64,000 nucleotides of DNA from Streptomyces minutiscleroticus (GCF_014650875.1 NZ_BMVU01000001.1:62001-126000); one strand, 5' to 3'. Positions 1-8,755 are shown, counted from the first letter of the stretch. A program made the numbers and translations. The notes: a model not told the origin generated them from the letters alone.

Positions 1-138
1 CGTGTGCGGGCCGAGCAGGATGCCGGCCAGGATGAACAGGGGGATCGTCGGGAGTCCGATGCGTCCGCCGAGGCGGGCGAGGACGGCGGCGGCGAGAAAG
101 GCGCCGCCCATGGCGATGAGGGTGTCCGCGTGTCCGAT
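1..138 (-). CDS. Cation:proton antiporter (Kef/CPA2 type), N-terminal fragment
   Basis: Read on the minus strand, the first ~46 codons encode a hydrophobic segment containing ARLGGRIGLPTIPLFILAG and LLGPHT. This is the typical first transmembrane segments of Kef-type monovalent cation:proton antiporters of the plasma membrane; the rest of the gene lies off the left edge. No ATG/GTG/TTG stands at the expected distance from the Shine-Dalgarno AAGGAGG (147-153, minus strand). The codon 8 nt after it is ATC (136-138). The first in-frame ATG (109-111) is about 35 nt from the Shine-Dalgarno and would remove nine residues. I give the ATC position, but the ATG at 111 is the conventional alternative. 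The family call rests on a short piece, so it is moderately sure. Confidence 0.6.
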   Translation of the reverse strand, partial: MGHADTLIAMGGAFLAAAVLARLGGRIGLPTIPLFILAGILLGPHT

Positions 139-191
139 GGGCCGTTCCTCCTTCGGAAATGGGGGTGCGGTCGGTCGGGCAGATGCGCTCT

Positions 192-224
192 CAGTCAAGA
201 AAAGGTCAAGAAAGCGTCAATACT
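192..224. promoter_or_regulatory. Three 11-bp direct repeats (GTCAA boxes), probable operator
   Basis: GTCAA occurs at 194, 205 and 216, exactly 11 bp apart. The first two units read GTCAAGAAA and the third GTCAATACT. Seen on the minus strand these are three TTGAC boxes upstream of the antiporter start. One helical turn of spacing is the layout used by OmpR/PhoB-family response regulators (Streptomyces PhoP boxes also repeat every 11 bp). The site lies between the divergent antiporter and HD-domain genes and could serve either. The regulator is not identified. Confidence 0.45.
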
Positions 225-358
225 TAGCTTACCAAACGGCTTCGTGGGGGGATGTGCCGGTTTCCTCGCGAGGGCGGCCCGAACAGCGGAAGAGGGCGGG
301 GCGGCGCGCGCCGGAGCCGGTGCGCGGAGCGTGGAGCGTCGTGGAGGACGGAGAACGG

Positions 359-838
359 ATGGCGGGGAACGGGACGGAGCGCGGAGCGGCGGGCGGCGGG
401 ACGCTGGCCCTCGCGGAGGTCGAGGCCCTGGCGCGTCGGGCGCACGCCGCGCAGACCGACAAGGCCGGGCGCCCGTACGCCGAACACCTGCGGGCCGTGG
501 CCGACGGCGTGCGCGCCCGCGGGGGCGACGAGGAGCAGATCGCGGCGGCCTGGCTGCACGACGCGGTCGAGGACGACGCGCTGTCCGAGGAGTGGCTGCG
601 CGAGGCCGCGCTGACCTCGCGCACCAAGGCCATCGTGCTGGCCCTCACCAAACGCGCCGGGGAGCCGCCGGAGGCGTACGCGCGCCGCGTCCTGGAGACC
701 GAGGGAGCGCTCCTGGTCAAGGAGGCCGACCTGGCGCACAACGCGGACCCGGCCCGCCTCGCGGTGCTCGACGGCCCGACGCGCGCCCGCCTGACCCGCA
801 AGTACGCGACCATGCGCGCGCTCCTGGGTCTCGCCTGA
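359..838 (+). CDS. Small HD-domain protein, MESH1/SpoT-hydrolase-like
   Basis: This 159-residue soluble protein is built around one HD domain. Residues lining up with the (p)ppGpp hydrolase centre of SpoT and MESH1 are visible: H43 (in GRPYAEH), H67-D68 (AWLHD), E71-D72 directly after, and D124 with N128 (KEADLAHN). K35 matches the conserved Lys eight residues before the first His; the usual Arg beside it is Asp. There is no synthetase, TGS or ACT domain. It may hydrolyse an alarmone or another nucleotide; the substrate is an inference. The ATG at 359 is chosen because GGAGG lies 12 nt upstream; a GTG at 341 is in frame but would overlap that site. It converges on the acyltransferase, with a hairpin between. 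Confidence 0.7.
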   Translation: MAGNGTERGAAGGGTLALAEVEALARRAHAAQTDKAGRPYAEHLRAVADGVRARGGDEEQIAAAWLHDAVEDDALSEEWLREAALTSRTKAIVLALTKRAGEPPEAYARRVLETEGALLVKEADLAHNADPARLAVLDGPTRARLTRKYATMRALLGLA

Positions 839-882
839 GGCGGCCCGCCGCCGCGCGGGGCAGGGGAGAGCAGGGAAAGGGA

Positions 883-909
883 ACGGGGCCCACTGCATGT
901 GGGCCCCGT
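883..909. terminator. Bidirectional hairpin terminator
   Basis: A perfect 11-bp stem (883-893 with 899-909) closes a 5-nt loop (TGCAT). It sits between the convergent HD-domain gene and the acyltransferase and can stop transcription from both sides. There is no U-tract, as is usual in Streptomyces. Confidence 0.75.
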
Positions 910-936
910 GGGGCGGACGGACGGGGTGAGGCGGGG

Positions 937-2124
937 CTAGACGGCCGTCGGGCCCTTCGCCCCGACGCGCTCGCGGGCCGGATCGGCCGCGTCCCGCTTG
1001 AAGGCCCACTCCATCCTCGGCTCCATCGCGAAGCGGAAGACGCGCTGCACGGGAGGTGTGCACAACGCGGTGACCAGCGCCGCGGCGAGGAGCGTGACGA
1101 GGACCTCGCCGAGCGGCCGGTGCAGCCACGCGGGCTCGTACCAGTCCCAGAAGCGGGAGCCCTTGATCAGGAAGCCGTGCAGCAGGTAGCCGTACAGCGT
1201 GCCCGCGCCCAGCACCGTGAACCACGTCGTGCGGCCCGGCACCCACGCGAAGAAGCAGGCGGTCAGGACCATCGAGCAGCCGAAGAGGGCGAGCGTCATC
1301 ACGACGCCGGCCCACCACGGGGCGCCCAGCTCCTGCGCGCTGTCGCGGTGGTAGAACCACGCGGAGTTCATGCGCGGCGCGGCCCAGTACGCCAGGGCGA
1401 GGGCGGCCGCGAACACCGGCACCGACAGGACGCGCGCCGCACGGCGCCGCACCTGCCGGAAGTGCTCGGGCCTCATGCACAGGCCGGCGACGAAGAAGGG
1501 CAGGAACTGCAGCACCCGCTGGAGGTCCAGGTCGTCGCCGATGTCGGGGGAGACGGAGGCGAGGACGGCGACCGCGAGGGCGATCGGCAGCGGCCACCGC
1601 ACGGTCCGCCACAGCGGGGTGGTCAGCCGCCACACGAAGAGCGCGACCAGGAACCAGGTGAGGTACCAGGGGTCGAGCAGGCTGACCGGGTGGGCCGGGT
1701 CGTCGTCGGCCCACCGCTTGAAGAGCGAGTACGCGGTCTCGAACACGATGTACGGCACGGCGACGCCGGTCACGAGCCGTCGGATCCGCTTCGGGCTGCC
1801 GTCGAAGCCGCGTGAGAAGTAGCCGGAGATGACGATGAAGGCCGGCATGTGGAACGTGTAGACGACCATGTACAGCGCTTCCGCCGTACGGCTCTGATCG
1901 GTCAGCGGTTCCCAGACGTGGCCCACGGCGACCAGCACGATCGCGAGGTACTTGGCGTTGTCGAAGAACGCGTCGCGCTGTCCGGCGGGGCGTGCGCCGG
2001 GCACGCGGGCGGGGGCGGTGCCCGCGGGAGCGCCGGTGCCCGGGCGGGGGCTCGGCACTCCGTCCGCCGGGAGCGGTGCCGGCGGAGCTTCGGTACGGGG
2101 GTGCGGTCGGAGCGAGTTGGTCAC
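937..2124 (-). CDS. Membrane acyltransferase family 3 protein
   Basis: This integral membrane protein of 395 residues belongs to the acyltransferase 3 family, which transfers acetyl or other acyl groups to exported sugars, lipids or glycopolymers. After a Pro/Ala-rich cytoplasmic N-terminus (~50 residues) the family opening FFDNAKYLAIVLVAVGHVWEPL appears in the first membrane helix, whose His is the likely catalytic residue. TFHMPAFIVISGYFSRG follows in the next helix, then about eight more hydrophobic segments. GTG at 2124 is chosen because GGGAGG lies 7 nt before it; an in-frame GTG at 2139 has no such site. It is a single gene facing the HD-domain gene. The acceptor substrate cannot be read from the sequence. 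Confidence 0.8.
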   Translation of the reverse strand: MTNSLRPHPRTEAPPAPLPADGVPSPRPGTGAPAGTAPARVPGARPAGQRDAFFDNAKYLAIVLVAVGHVWEPLTDQSRTAEALYMVVYTFHMPAFIVISGYFSRGFDGSPKRIRRLVTGVAVPYIVFETAYSLFKRWADDDPAHPVSLLDPWYLTWFLVALFVWRLTTPLWRTVRWPLPIALAVAVLASVSPDIGDDLDLQRVLQFLPFFVAGLCMRPEHFRQVRRRAARVLSVPVFAAALALAYWAAPRMNSAWFYHRDSAQELGAPWWAGVVMTLALFGCSMVLTACFFAWVPGRTTWFTVLGAGTLYGYLLHGFLIKGSRFWDWYEPAWLHRPLGEVLVTLLAAALVTALCTPPVQRVFRFAMEPRMEWAFKRDAADPARERVGAKGPTAV

Positions 2125-2727
2125 AGGCGGGCCTCCCACCGGGCACTGGGGGAGACGCTCCGCGGCCTCACTGCGCGTGGGGGGGACGAAGCAGTGTGGA
2201 ACATTCGAGGCACCCTAGCGTCGGCGGCGGGATTTCGTAAAACCCCTGACGCGTATCGCGCGTATCGCGTCCGGCCGCTTCGGATTTCGCCAAGTCCGCA
2301 TGTCGGCAGTCGTATGGCCCGACCGGGCCGCCTGGGGTGTTCTGTCCGTGTTCATCACTACTAAGTAGTGCATAACGGCCGGGGGTGACTCCGGGGGAAT
2401 GTCCGGATGCCCGACGAAGGACGGTCGTTCCACGGCTTCTTCCGGTCGGCTGTGCCGATAATTCGAATTACCTGCGAACAGGGTGTGTGGGTAAGGAAAC
2501 GATCATTCCGAATTCCGCGTCCGGGTGCGTTCCCGAATTGCCGCGCGGGACACGGCCGTTCACGCCGCGCCGCGGTCGCGGAAGCGCAGGTCCCGCATGT
2601 GCGTGGCCGACGATGCCTCACCTGCCGCATACCCGGGCCCCGTTGGTGGCACGATGGTTCTGGCGGGGGTGTGCGGGGTCGCATCCCCGGGCCGGGAGAG
2701 CGGACCGACCGTAGGGTGTGATCAGTT
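2125..2727. other. Intergenic region with relatively AT-rich stretches
   Basis: No convincing gene is seen in these ~600 bp, and open frames here lack Streptomyces third-position bias. It carries the 5' signals of the acyltransferase (minus) and of the small membrane protein (plus), a perfect palindrome at 2356-2370, and two adjacent CGCGTATCG copies near 2250. Parts around 2440-2530 are markedly less GC-rich than the flanking genes. Confidence 0.5.
2356..2370. promoter_or_regulatory. Palindrome CACTACT-A-AGTAGTG
   Basis: A perfect 7+1+7 inverted repeat lies in an AT-richer patch about 230 bp upstream of the acyltransferase start. It is too short for a terminator and has the size and symmetry of a dimeric repressor operator. 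No regulator gene is adjacent, so the role is inferred from shape only. Confidence 0.3.
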
Positions 2728-2922
2728 GTGGCCATTTCGCTGTCAGTTGTGCTGCTGTTGGCGATCATCCTGATCGTGTTGATCCGAGGAGGGTCCCTCA
2801 AGGGTGGTCCGGCGATCGTCGCGATCCTCTTCGGCTTCTTCCTCGCCTCGACCGGCATCGCGCCCTCGATCAACAGGTTCCTGAACTCGATAGCGGAAAC
2901 GATCAACTCCATCAGCTTCTGA
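2728..2922 (+). CDS. Small conserved-type membrane protein
   Basis: The 64-residue protein starts at GTG (2728). Residues ~3-20 (SLSVVLLLAIILIVLIRGG) form one hydrophobic helix and ~28-45 (PAIVAILFGFFLASTGIA) a second, joined by a short Gly/Lys turn. The C-terminus (INRFLNSIAETINSISF) looks amphipathic. Codons have strong G/C third positions, supporting a real gene. No enzymatic motif is present and I do not recognise a named family. It probably sits in the plasma membrane as a hairpin. Position between the acyltransferase and tRNA genes gives no functional clue. Confidence 0.65.
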   Translation: MAISLSVVLLLAIILIVLIRGGSLKGGPAIVAILFGFFLASTGIAPSINRFLNSIAETINSISF

Positions 2923-3155
2923 GGAACCGGCCCGCTCCCGGTGACGACGGACCGGCCGGCGGCGCTCCCGGCGGACGGCCGCCCGGCGAGGACATGACGG
3001 ACACCGCACCACCCGGCGAGGAGCCCCGCGGCCCCGCGCCGGGCCACACGCGCGCGCAGGGACCGTACGGCCTGTGCGATGCGCCCGCCCGCCGCTCCCG
3101 TGCGCGCGGCCGTCCCGTGCGCGTACGCGGGCCCGAGAGCCGGCCGACCGCGGAA

Positions 3156-3207
3156 ACGGCCCGGGGCCGGACCGGAGGGTGAAACCTCCGGTCCGGCCCC
3201 GGGCCGT
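3156..3207. terminator. Perfect 23-bp hairpin, terminator of tRNA-Gly
   Basis: A perfect 23-bp stem (3156-3178 with 3185-3207) closes the loop GTGAAA. It begins four bases beyond the 3' end of the minus-strand tRNA-Gly and so should end that transcript. It may also stop read-through from the small membrane gene on the plus strand. Confidence 0.8.
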
Positions 3208-3211
3208 ACAG

Positions 3212-3282
3212 AGCGGGCGACGGGAATCGAACCCGCGTAGCTAGTTTGGAAGACTAGGGCTCTACCATTGAGCTACGCCCGC
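3212..3282 (-). tRNA. tRNA-Gly(TCC)
   Basis: The minus strand folds as a 71-nt tRNA. The acceptor stem GCGGGCG/CGCCCGC, discriminator T, D-arm, TTCGATTCC T-loop and an anticodon stem CTAGT/ACTAG around loop CTTCCAA give anticodon TCC. CCA is not encoded. It is divergent from tRNA-Pro. Confidence 0.95.
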
Positions 3283-3455
3283 AAAGGGGATGCCGCCGGA
3301 CATCGTGATCGCGAACTGTGATCGCGAACGGGGCACGGGAGCATCGTAGCGGGTCGTCCCCCTCCGCCGCACACCCCTTCCGACGGATCGGCCTGCCGCC
3401 CGCTGTTGCGAGGGCCGCACAGTCCCCGGGCATGTACCCTACGTGTCGCACCGTA

Positions 3456-3532
3456 CGGGGTGTGGCGCAGCTTGGTAGCGCGTCCGCTTTGGGAGCGGAA
3501 GGCCGTGGGTTCAAATCCCGCCACCCCGACCA
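3456..3532 (+). tRNA. tRNA-Pro(TGG)
   Basis: This 74-nt cloverleaf has acceptor stem CGGGGTG/CACCCCG, anticodon loop TTTGGGA (anticodon TGG) and a GTTCAAATC T-arm. It is followed at once by CCA (3530-3532), included here as an encoded 3' end. It lies just upstream of the trigger factor gene, on the same strand. Confidence 0.95.
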
Positions 3533-3730
3533 CGCCGGCCCCGCCGGGCGGCCCGGCAGCCCGGACTCGCCTTTGGGTGCGTGTACCGCCTGCGGTTACT
3601 ATGCAGACTGCGCGCCCGTGTGTCTGCACTTCCACGTCTCTCAAGGGCCGCGAAGCCGCTGAGGCCCTGCCCGACCCGGGCAGCGGCAGCCGGCGGATAC
3701 CCAAGAAGTCAGCCACAAGGAGACCGAACC

Positions 3731-5128
3731 GTGAAGAGCGCCGTGGAGAACCTGAACCCGACCCGGGTTCGGCTCACTGTCGAGGTGCCCTTCGAGGAGC
3801 TCAAGGACAGCCTCGACGCGGCGTACAAGAAGATCAACCAGCAGGTCACGGTGAAGGGCTTCCGCAAGGGCAAGATCCCTGCCCGCGTCATCGACCAGCG
3901 GTTCGGCCGCGGTGCGGTCCTGGAGGAGGCGGTCAACGACGCGCTTCCGAAGCTCTACACCGATGCGGTGAACGAGGCCGAGCTCAACGTCCTGGGCCAG
4001 CCCGAGGTCGACATCACCGAGCTGAAGGACGGCGAGACGCTGAACTTCACCGCCGAGGTCGACGTCCGCCCGGCCATCGAGATCCCGGACTTCTCCGGCA
4101 TCGAGGTCGAGGTCGACGCCGTCGAGGTGACCGACGAGGACGTCGACAAGGCCGTCTCCGACCTGCGCGAGCGCTTCGCCTCCACCACTCCGGTCGAGCG
4201 CGCCGCCGAGGACGGCGACGTCGTCACGATCGACCTGGAGGCCAAGGTCGAGGGCGAGGTCCTGGAGGACGGCATCGCCAACGGCGTCTCCTACACCATC
4301 GGCTCCGGTGAGCTGCTGGACGGCATCGACGACGCCGTGAAGGGCCTGGAGGCCGGTGGCGAGGCCACCTTCGCCTCCGAGCTCAAGGGCGGCTCGGCGG
4401 CCGGCAAGGAGGCCGAGGTCACCGTCAAGGTCACCCAGGTCGCCGCGCGCGAGCTGCCCGAGCTGGACGACGAGTTCGCCCAGCTGGCGTCCGAGTTCGA
4501 CACCCTGGAGGAGCTGCGCGCCGACAGCCGCAAGCGCCTCGAGAACATGAAGCAGTACGACCAGGCCACGCAGGCCCAGGAGCGCGTCCTGGAGAAGCTG
4601 CTGGAGCTCGTCGAGGTGCCCGTCCCCGAGAAGCTGCTCGAGGACGAGATCAACACCCGCAAGCACAACCTGGAGCACCACCAGCTCGGCCAGATGGGCC
4701 TGACCCTCGACAAGTACCTGGAGATCCAGGGCAAGACCGCCGAGGAGTTCGAGACCGAGACCCGCGAGGCCGCGGTCAAGGGCATCAAGACCCAGTTCGT
4801 CCTCGACGAGCTGGTCAACAAGGAGAAGCTGAACGTCAACCAGGAGGAGCTCACCGAGCACCTCATGCGGCGCGCCGCCTCCTCCGGCATGTCCCCCGAC
4901 CAGTTCGCCCAGGCGGTCGTCGAGGGCGGCCAGGTCCCGATGCTCGTCGGCGAGGTCGCCCGCGGCAAGGCGCTGGCCCTGGTCGTCGAGGCCGCCACGG
5001 TCAAGGACACGAACGGCGAGGTCGTGGACCTCGACGACGAGGACGAGACCGAGGCCGAGTCCGGTGAGGCCACCGAGGCCGCCGCCGAGACGGCCGAGGA
5101 GAAGGCCGAGGAGAAGCCCGAGGCGTGA
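3731..5128 (+). CDS. tig: Trigger factor
   Basis: This ribosome-bound chaperone and peptidyl-prolyl isomerase meets nascent chains at the exit tunnel. The 465-residue product has the normal three-part plan. Residues 1-~115 are the ribosome-binding domain with signature GFRKGKIP (the docking loop). Residues ~150-250 are an FKBP-like domain ([25 protein letters not shown]). A long helical arm region to ~435 ends in a Glu/Asp-rich tail ([17 protein letters not shown]) typical of actinobacterial versions. GTG at 3731 follows AAGGAG with good spacing. It stands directly upstream of clpP1P2 and clpX, the usual link of folding and degradation genes. A possible -10 (TTACTAT, ~3595) lies upstream. Confidence 0.97.
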   Translation: MKSAVENLNPTRVRLTVEVPFEELKDSLDAAYKKINQQVTVKGFRKGKIPARVIDQRFGRGAVLEEAVNDALPKLYTDAVNEAELNVLGQPEVDITELKDGETLNFTAEVDVRPAIEIPDFSGIEVEVDAVEVTDEDVDKAVSDLRERFASTTPVERAAEDGDVVTIDLEAKVEGEVLEDGIANGVSYTIGSGELLDGIDDAVKGLEAGGEATFASELKGGSAAGKEAEVTVKVTQVAARELPELDDEFAQLASEFDTLEELRADSRKRLENMKQYDQATQAQERVLEKLLELVEVPVPEKLLEDEINTRKHNLEHHQLGQMGLTLDKYLEIQGKTAEEFETETREAAVKGIKTQFVLDELVNKEKLNVNQEELTEHLMRRAASSGMSPDQFAQAVVEGGQVPMLVGEVARGKALALVVEAATVKDTNGEVVDLDDEDETEAESGEATEAAAETAEEKAEEKPEA

Positions 5129-5156
5129 CGACGGGCGGCTCAGGCCGCACCGTCAT

Positions 5157-5187
5157 GGGCCCCGGGACGCGTCAGCGCCCGGGGCCC
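5157..5187. terminator. Terminator of tig
   Basis: A 10-bp perfect stem (5157-5166 with 5178-5187) is extended by 3 bp after a one-base bulge and closes a GTCA loop, 29 nt after the tig stop codon. Confidence 0.7.
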
Positions 5188-5674
5188 GACGCGTACCGGG
5201 GGCTGCCCGACGCGTACCGGGAGCCGGACGTGCGCGGAGGCCGGTCGGCGGCCCGTCCGCATCCGGCTCGCCCGGCGGCCGGCCCGCCCCCGGGGCGCGC
5301 GGCCGTTCCGTCCGCGCCGCTCGCCCGCACGGTCACCCGGTCGGCCGGGCGCCCGCGCCGGTCCCGGCCCGCGCCGGTCCCGGCCCGCGCCGGGTCCGTC
5401 CGCGGCGGTGCCGTGCCGGCGACCCGCGCGGCACCGGCGGACGGGGGAGTCGGGGCGCCGCCCGGTGACGCCGTGCACCAGATGTGCGCCGGGTGCGTGC
5501 CGGGTGTGCCCCGCACGGCCCACCGCCCCACCCGGATGGCCCCCGGAGTGCCGCCCCTTCCGGACGCGCGCGTCCGGGGCGCGGGTGCGGCCGGTGGCCC
5601 GGGGAGGCCGTGCGCGGCGGCGGGCGCAAGGTCCCCAAGTGCCTCGGCGCCGTTCGGCCGAGCGTGGCGACCTG
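5188..5674. repeat. GC-rich intergenic DNA with short direct repeats
   Basis: No gene is supported between tig and the clpP1 control region. A 16-bp sequence (CCCGACGCGTACCGGG) occurs at 5185-5200 and 5206-5221. At 5351-5398 there are three tandem 16-bp units beginning GCCCGCGCCGG, the third with one change. Open frames here lack codon bias. Confidence 0.5.
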
Positions 5675-5688
5675 CGCTCACAGCGAAC
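5675..5688 (-). promoter_or_regulatory. ClgR-type box upstream of clpP1
   Basis: On the minus strand the site reads GTTCGC-N5-GCG, the core reported for ClgR, the activator of clpP1P2, clpC and lon in Streptomyces. It lies about 55 bp upstream of the expected start from the -10 element at 5727-5732, a sensible activator position. The match is by eye to the remembered consensus. Confidence 0.6.
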
Positions 5689-5726
5689 AGTCCGGGAACC
5701 GGGATGGCACCCGCCTGCCTGCGCGT

Positions 5727-5732
5727 TAGGGT
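5727..5732 (+). promoter_or_regulatory. Candidate -10 element of clpP1
   Basis: TAGGGT lies 120 bp upstream of the clpP1 start and downstream of the ClgR-type box. No good -35 is visible, as expected for an activator-dependent promoter. Confidence 0.35.
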
Positions 5733-5852
5733 CCATGAATACGAGGGCAGGGGAGTCCCCGAAGCCGCCCGAGGCGGCGCGCGCCGGGGTCCCACGCCCC
5801 GGCAGAACACGTGAGACGGCCCGGCGCCGTCGTAAGACGAGCAGGTGGATAC

Positions 5853-6473
5853 GTGACGAATCTGATGCCCTCCGCCGCCGGCGAGCCCTCCATCGGTGGT
5901 GGCCTCGGCGACCAGGTCTACAACCGGCTGCTCAACGAGCGGATCATCTTCCTCGGCCAGCCGGTCGACGACGACATCGCGAACAAGATCACCGCGCAGC
6001 TGCTGCTCCTTGCCTCCGACCCGGACAAGGACATCTACCTCTACATCAACAGCCCGGGCGGTTCGATCACCGCGGGTATGGCGATCTACGACACCATGCA
6101 GTACATCAAGAACGACGTGGTGACCATCGCCATGGGCATGGCGGCCTCCATGGGTCAGTTCCTGCTGAGCGCGGGCACGCCCGGCAAGCGCTTCGCCCTG
6201 CCGAACGCCGAGATCCTGATCCACCAGCCCTCCGCCGGCCTCGCCGGCTCCGCGTCGGACATCAAGATCCACGCCGAGCGGCTGCTGCACACCAAGAAGC
6301 GGATGGCCGAGCTCACCGCCTTCCACACGGGTCAGACGGTCGAGCAGATCACCCGCGACTCCGACCGCGACCGCTGGTTCGACCCGGTCGAGGCCAAGGA
6401 GTACGGCCTGATCGACGAGGTCATCACCACCGCTGCCGGCATGCCGGGCGGCGGCGGCACCGGGGCGGCCTGA
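5853..6473 (+). CDS. clpP1: ATP-dependent Clp protease proteolytic subunit 1
   Basis: This serine peptidase forms the barrel that degrades proteins unfolded by ClpX or ClpC. The 206-residue product carries the catalytic triad: S99 (GMAASMGQF), H124 (LIHQPSAG) and D173 (SDRDRWF). The [16 protein letters not shown] segment is the usual ClpP core. GTG at 5853 is preceded by AGGTGG and gives [10 protein letters not shown], a known-looking Streptomyces start; an ATG at 5865 is an alternative. It is the first gene of a two-gene clpP1-clpP2 unit (134 nt apart). In actinobacteria the two paralogues assemble as mixed ClpP1P2 tetradecamers. Control by ClgR is suggested by the upstream box. Confidence 0.96.
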   Translation: MTNLMPSAAGEPSIGGGLGDQVYNRLLNERIIFLGQPVDDDIANKITAQLLLLASDPDKDIYLYINSPGGSITAGMAIYDTMQYIKNDVVTIAMGMAASMGQFLLSAGTPGKRFALPNAEILIHQPSAGLAGSASDIKIHAERLLHTKKRMAELTAFHTGQTVEQITRDSDRDRWFDPVEAKEYGLIDEVITTAAGMPGGGGTGAA

Positions 6474-6607
6474 CGCCCACGCCGATCCGGACGCCGTACG
6501 GCGCCGCGAGACCGCCCCACGGCGGCGCCGCGGTCCCCGGCGGACCGGGGACGCCGTCCCGCCCCAGCCGACCGCCTCAGCCCCTTCCAGGCCTCTCAGG
6601 AGACACA

Positions 6608-7288
6608 GTGAACGACTTCCCCGGCAGCGGCATCTACGACCGCACGCGCGCCGAGTACACCGGCCCCGCGGCCGAGTCCCGTTACGTCATCCCGCGCTTC
6701 GTCGAGCGCACCTCGCAGGGCGTGCGCGAGTACGACCCGTACGCGAAGCTCTTCGAGGAGCGCGTGATCTTCCTCGGCGTGCAGATCGACGACGCCTCCG
6801 CCAACGACGTCATGGCGCAGCTGCTGTGCCTGGAGTCGATGGACCCCGACCGGGACATCTCGATCTACATCAACAGCCCCGGCGGTTCCTTCACGGCGCT
6901 CACGGCGATCTACGACACGATGCAGTTCGTGAAGCCCGACATCCAGACGGTGTGCATGGGCCAGGCCGCCTCCGCCGCCGCCGTGCTGCTCGCGGCCGGC
7001 ACGCAGGGCAAGCGCATGGCGCTGCCGAACGCCCGCGTGCTGATCCACCAGCCGTACAGTGAGACCGGCCGCGGTCAGGTCTCCGACCTGGAGATCGCCG
7101 CGAACGAGATCCTGCGGATGCGGACGCAGCTGGAGGAGATGCTGGCCAAGCACTCCACCACGCCGATCGAGAAGATCCGCGAGGACATCGAGCGCGACAA
7201 GATCCTCACGGCCGAGGACGCACTGTCGTACGGTCTGGTCGACCAGATCATCTCCACCCGGAAGATGAACAACTCCGCGGTCGTCTGA
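6608..7288 (+). CDS. clpP2: ATP-dependent Clp protease proteolytic subunit 2
   Basis: The second ClpP paralogue has 226 residues and an intact triad: S122 ([10 protein letters not shown]), H147 ([12 protein letters not shown]) and D197 (IERDKIL). The N-terminus is about 20 residues longer than that of ClpP1 before the shared FEERVIFLG segment. GTG at 6608 follows AGGAGA (6598-6603). It should pair with ClpP1 into the mixed peptidase, with ClpX docking into hydrophobic pockets on one ring. A strong hairpin ends the unit before clpX. Confidence 0.96.
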   Translation: MNDFPGSGIYDRTRAEYTGPAAESRYVIPRFVERTSQGVREYDPYAKLFEERVIFLGVQIDDASANDVMAQLLCLESMDPDRDISIYINSPGGSFTALTAIYDTMQFVKPDIQTVCMGQAASAAAVLLAAGTQGKRMALPNARVLIHQPYSETGRGQVSDLEIAANEILRMRTQLEEMLAKHSTTPIEKIREDIERDKILTAEDALSYGLVDQIISTRKMNNSAVV

Positions 7289-7312
7289 CGTAGCGCAGCA
7301 GCGTCTGCCGCT

Positions 7313-7350
7313 CCTTGGCGCGGTTCACGACAAAGTGAACCGCGCCAAGG
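7313..7350. terminator. Terminator between clpP2 and clpX
   Basis: A perfect 16-bp stem (7313-7328 with 7335-7350) closes the loop GACAAA. It separates the clpP1P2 unit from clpX, implying clpX has its own promoter or is reached by limited read-through. Confidence 0.8.
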
Positions 7351-7448
7351 GGGGCCCGAACGGGGGGCCAGGCAAGGTACCGTCGGACATAAGGCAGCAC
7401 CAGGAGCCGCTGGACCTAGGCGTCTCCCAGGCGAAGGGGAAGCACACC

Positions 7449-8735
7449 GTGGCACGCATCGGTGACGGCGGCGATCTGCTCAAGTGCTCGTTCTGCGGCA
7501 AGAGCCAGAAGCAGGTCAAGAAGCTCATCGCAGGCCCCGGTGTGTACATCTGCGACGAGTGCATCGATCTCTGCAACGAGATCATCGAGGAGGAGCTCGC
7601 CGAGACGAGCGAGGTGCGCTGGGAGGAACTGCCCAAGCCTCGTGAGATCTACGAGTTCCTCGAGGGGTACGTCGTCGGCCAGGAGGCCGCGAAGAAGGCC
7701 CTGTCGGTCGCGGTGTACAACCACTACAAGCGGGTCCAGGCCGGTGAGAACGGCGGGGCCCAGGGCCGCGACGACGCCATCGAGTTGGCGAAGTCCAACA
7801 TCCTGCTGCTGGGGCCGACCGGCTCCGGCAAGACGCTGCTGGCGCAGACCCTGGCCCGCATGCTCAACGTGCCGTTCGCCATCGCCGACGCGACGGCGCT
7901 GACGGAGGCGGGGTATGTCGGCGAGGACGTCGAGAACATCCTGCTCAAGCTGATCCAGGCCGCCGACTACGACGTCAAGAAGGCCGAGACCGGGATCATC
8001 TACATCGACGAGATCGACAAGGTCGCGCGCAAGAGCGAGAACCCGTCGATCACGCGGGACGTCTCCGGCGAGGGCGTGCAGCAGGCCCTGCTGAAGATCC
8101 TGGAGGGCACGACGGCGTCGGTGCCGCCGCAGGGCGGGCGCAAACATCCCCACCAGGAGTTCATCCAGATCGACACGACGAACGTGCTGTTCATCGTGGG
8201 CGGTGCCTTCGCGGGCCTGGAGAAGATCATCGAGGCGCGGGCCGGCGCGAAGGGCATCGGCTTCGGCGCGACGATCCGCTCCAAGCGCGAGCTGGAGTCC
8301 AAGGACCAGTTCGAGGACGTCATGCCCGAGGACCTGGTGAAGTTCGGGATGATCCCCGAGTTCATCGGCCGTCTGCCGGTCATCACCTCCGTGCACAACC
8401 TCGACCGCGAGGCCCTGCTGCAGATCCTGGTCGAGCCGCGCAACGCGCTGGTGAAGCAGTACCAGCGCCTCTTCGAACTCGACGGCGTGGAGCTGGACTT
8501 CGAGCGCGAGGCGCTGGAGGCCATCGCCGACCAGGCCATCCTCCGCCAGACGGGCGCACGGGGTCTGCGGGCCATCATGGAGGAGGTCCTGATGTCGGTG
8601 ATGTACGAGGTCCCCTCCCGCAAGGACGTGGCCCGGGTCGTCGTCACGGCGGACGTCGTCCACTCGAACGTCAACCCGACGCTCATCCCGCGCGACGCCC
8701 GCGGCCGCGGCTCGGGCGAGCAGAAGTCGGCGTAA
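7449..8735 (+). CDS. clpX: ClpX, AAA+ unfoldase of the Clp protease
   Basis: ClpX recognises and unfolds substrates with ATP and feeds them to ClpP. The 428-residue product has the zinc-binding domain with C13, C16, C35 and C38. It also has Walker A GPTGSGKT (122-129), pore loop GYVG (155-158), Walker B IIYIDEID (183-190) and the ClpP-docking IGF loop (GIGFGA). Sensor-2 GARGLR stands near the end. GTG at 7449 follows GAAGGGG. Length is normal. It follows clpP1P2 on the same strand but is separated by a terminator-like hairpin. Confidence 0.97.
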   Translation: MARIGDGGDLLKCSFCGKSQKQVKKLIAGPGVYICDECIDLCNEIIEEELAETSEVRWEELPKPREIYEFLEGYVVGQEAAKKALSVAVYNHYKRVQAGENGGAQGRDDAIELAKSNILLLGPTGSGKTLLAQTLARMLNVPFAIADATALTEAGYVGEDVENILLKLIQAADYDVKKAETGIIYIDEIDKVARKSENPSITRDVSGEGVQQALLKILEGTTASVPPQGGRKHPHQEFIQIDTTNVLFIVGGAFAGLEKIIEARAGAKGIGFGATIRSKRELESKDQFEDVMPEDLVKFGMIPEFIGRLPVITSVHNLDREALLQILVEPRNALVKQYQRLFELDGVELDFEREALEAIADQAILRQTGARGLRAIMEEVLMSVMYEVPSRKDVARVVVTADVVHSNVNPTLIPRDARGRGSGEQKSA

Positions 8736-8755
8736 CCCGCCGCCCCCGAAGTGCC

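Noticed and set aside
3156..3532. Integration site of a mobile element at the tRNA genes
   Set aside because: No integrase gene and no repeat of a tRNA 3' end is seen nearby; both tRNAs are followed by ordinary core genes.
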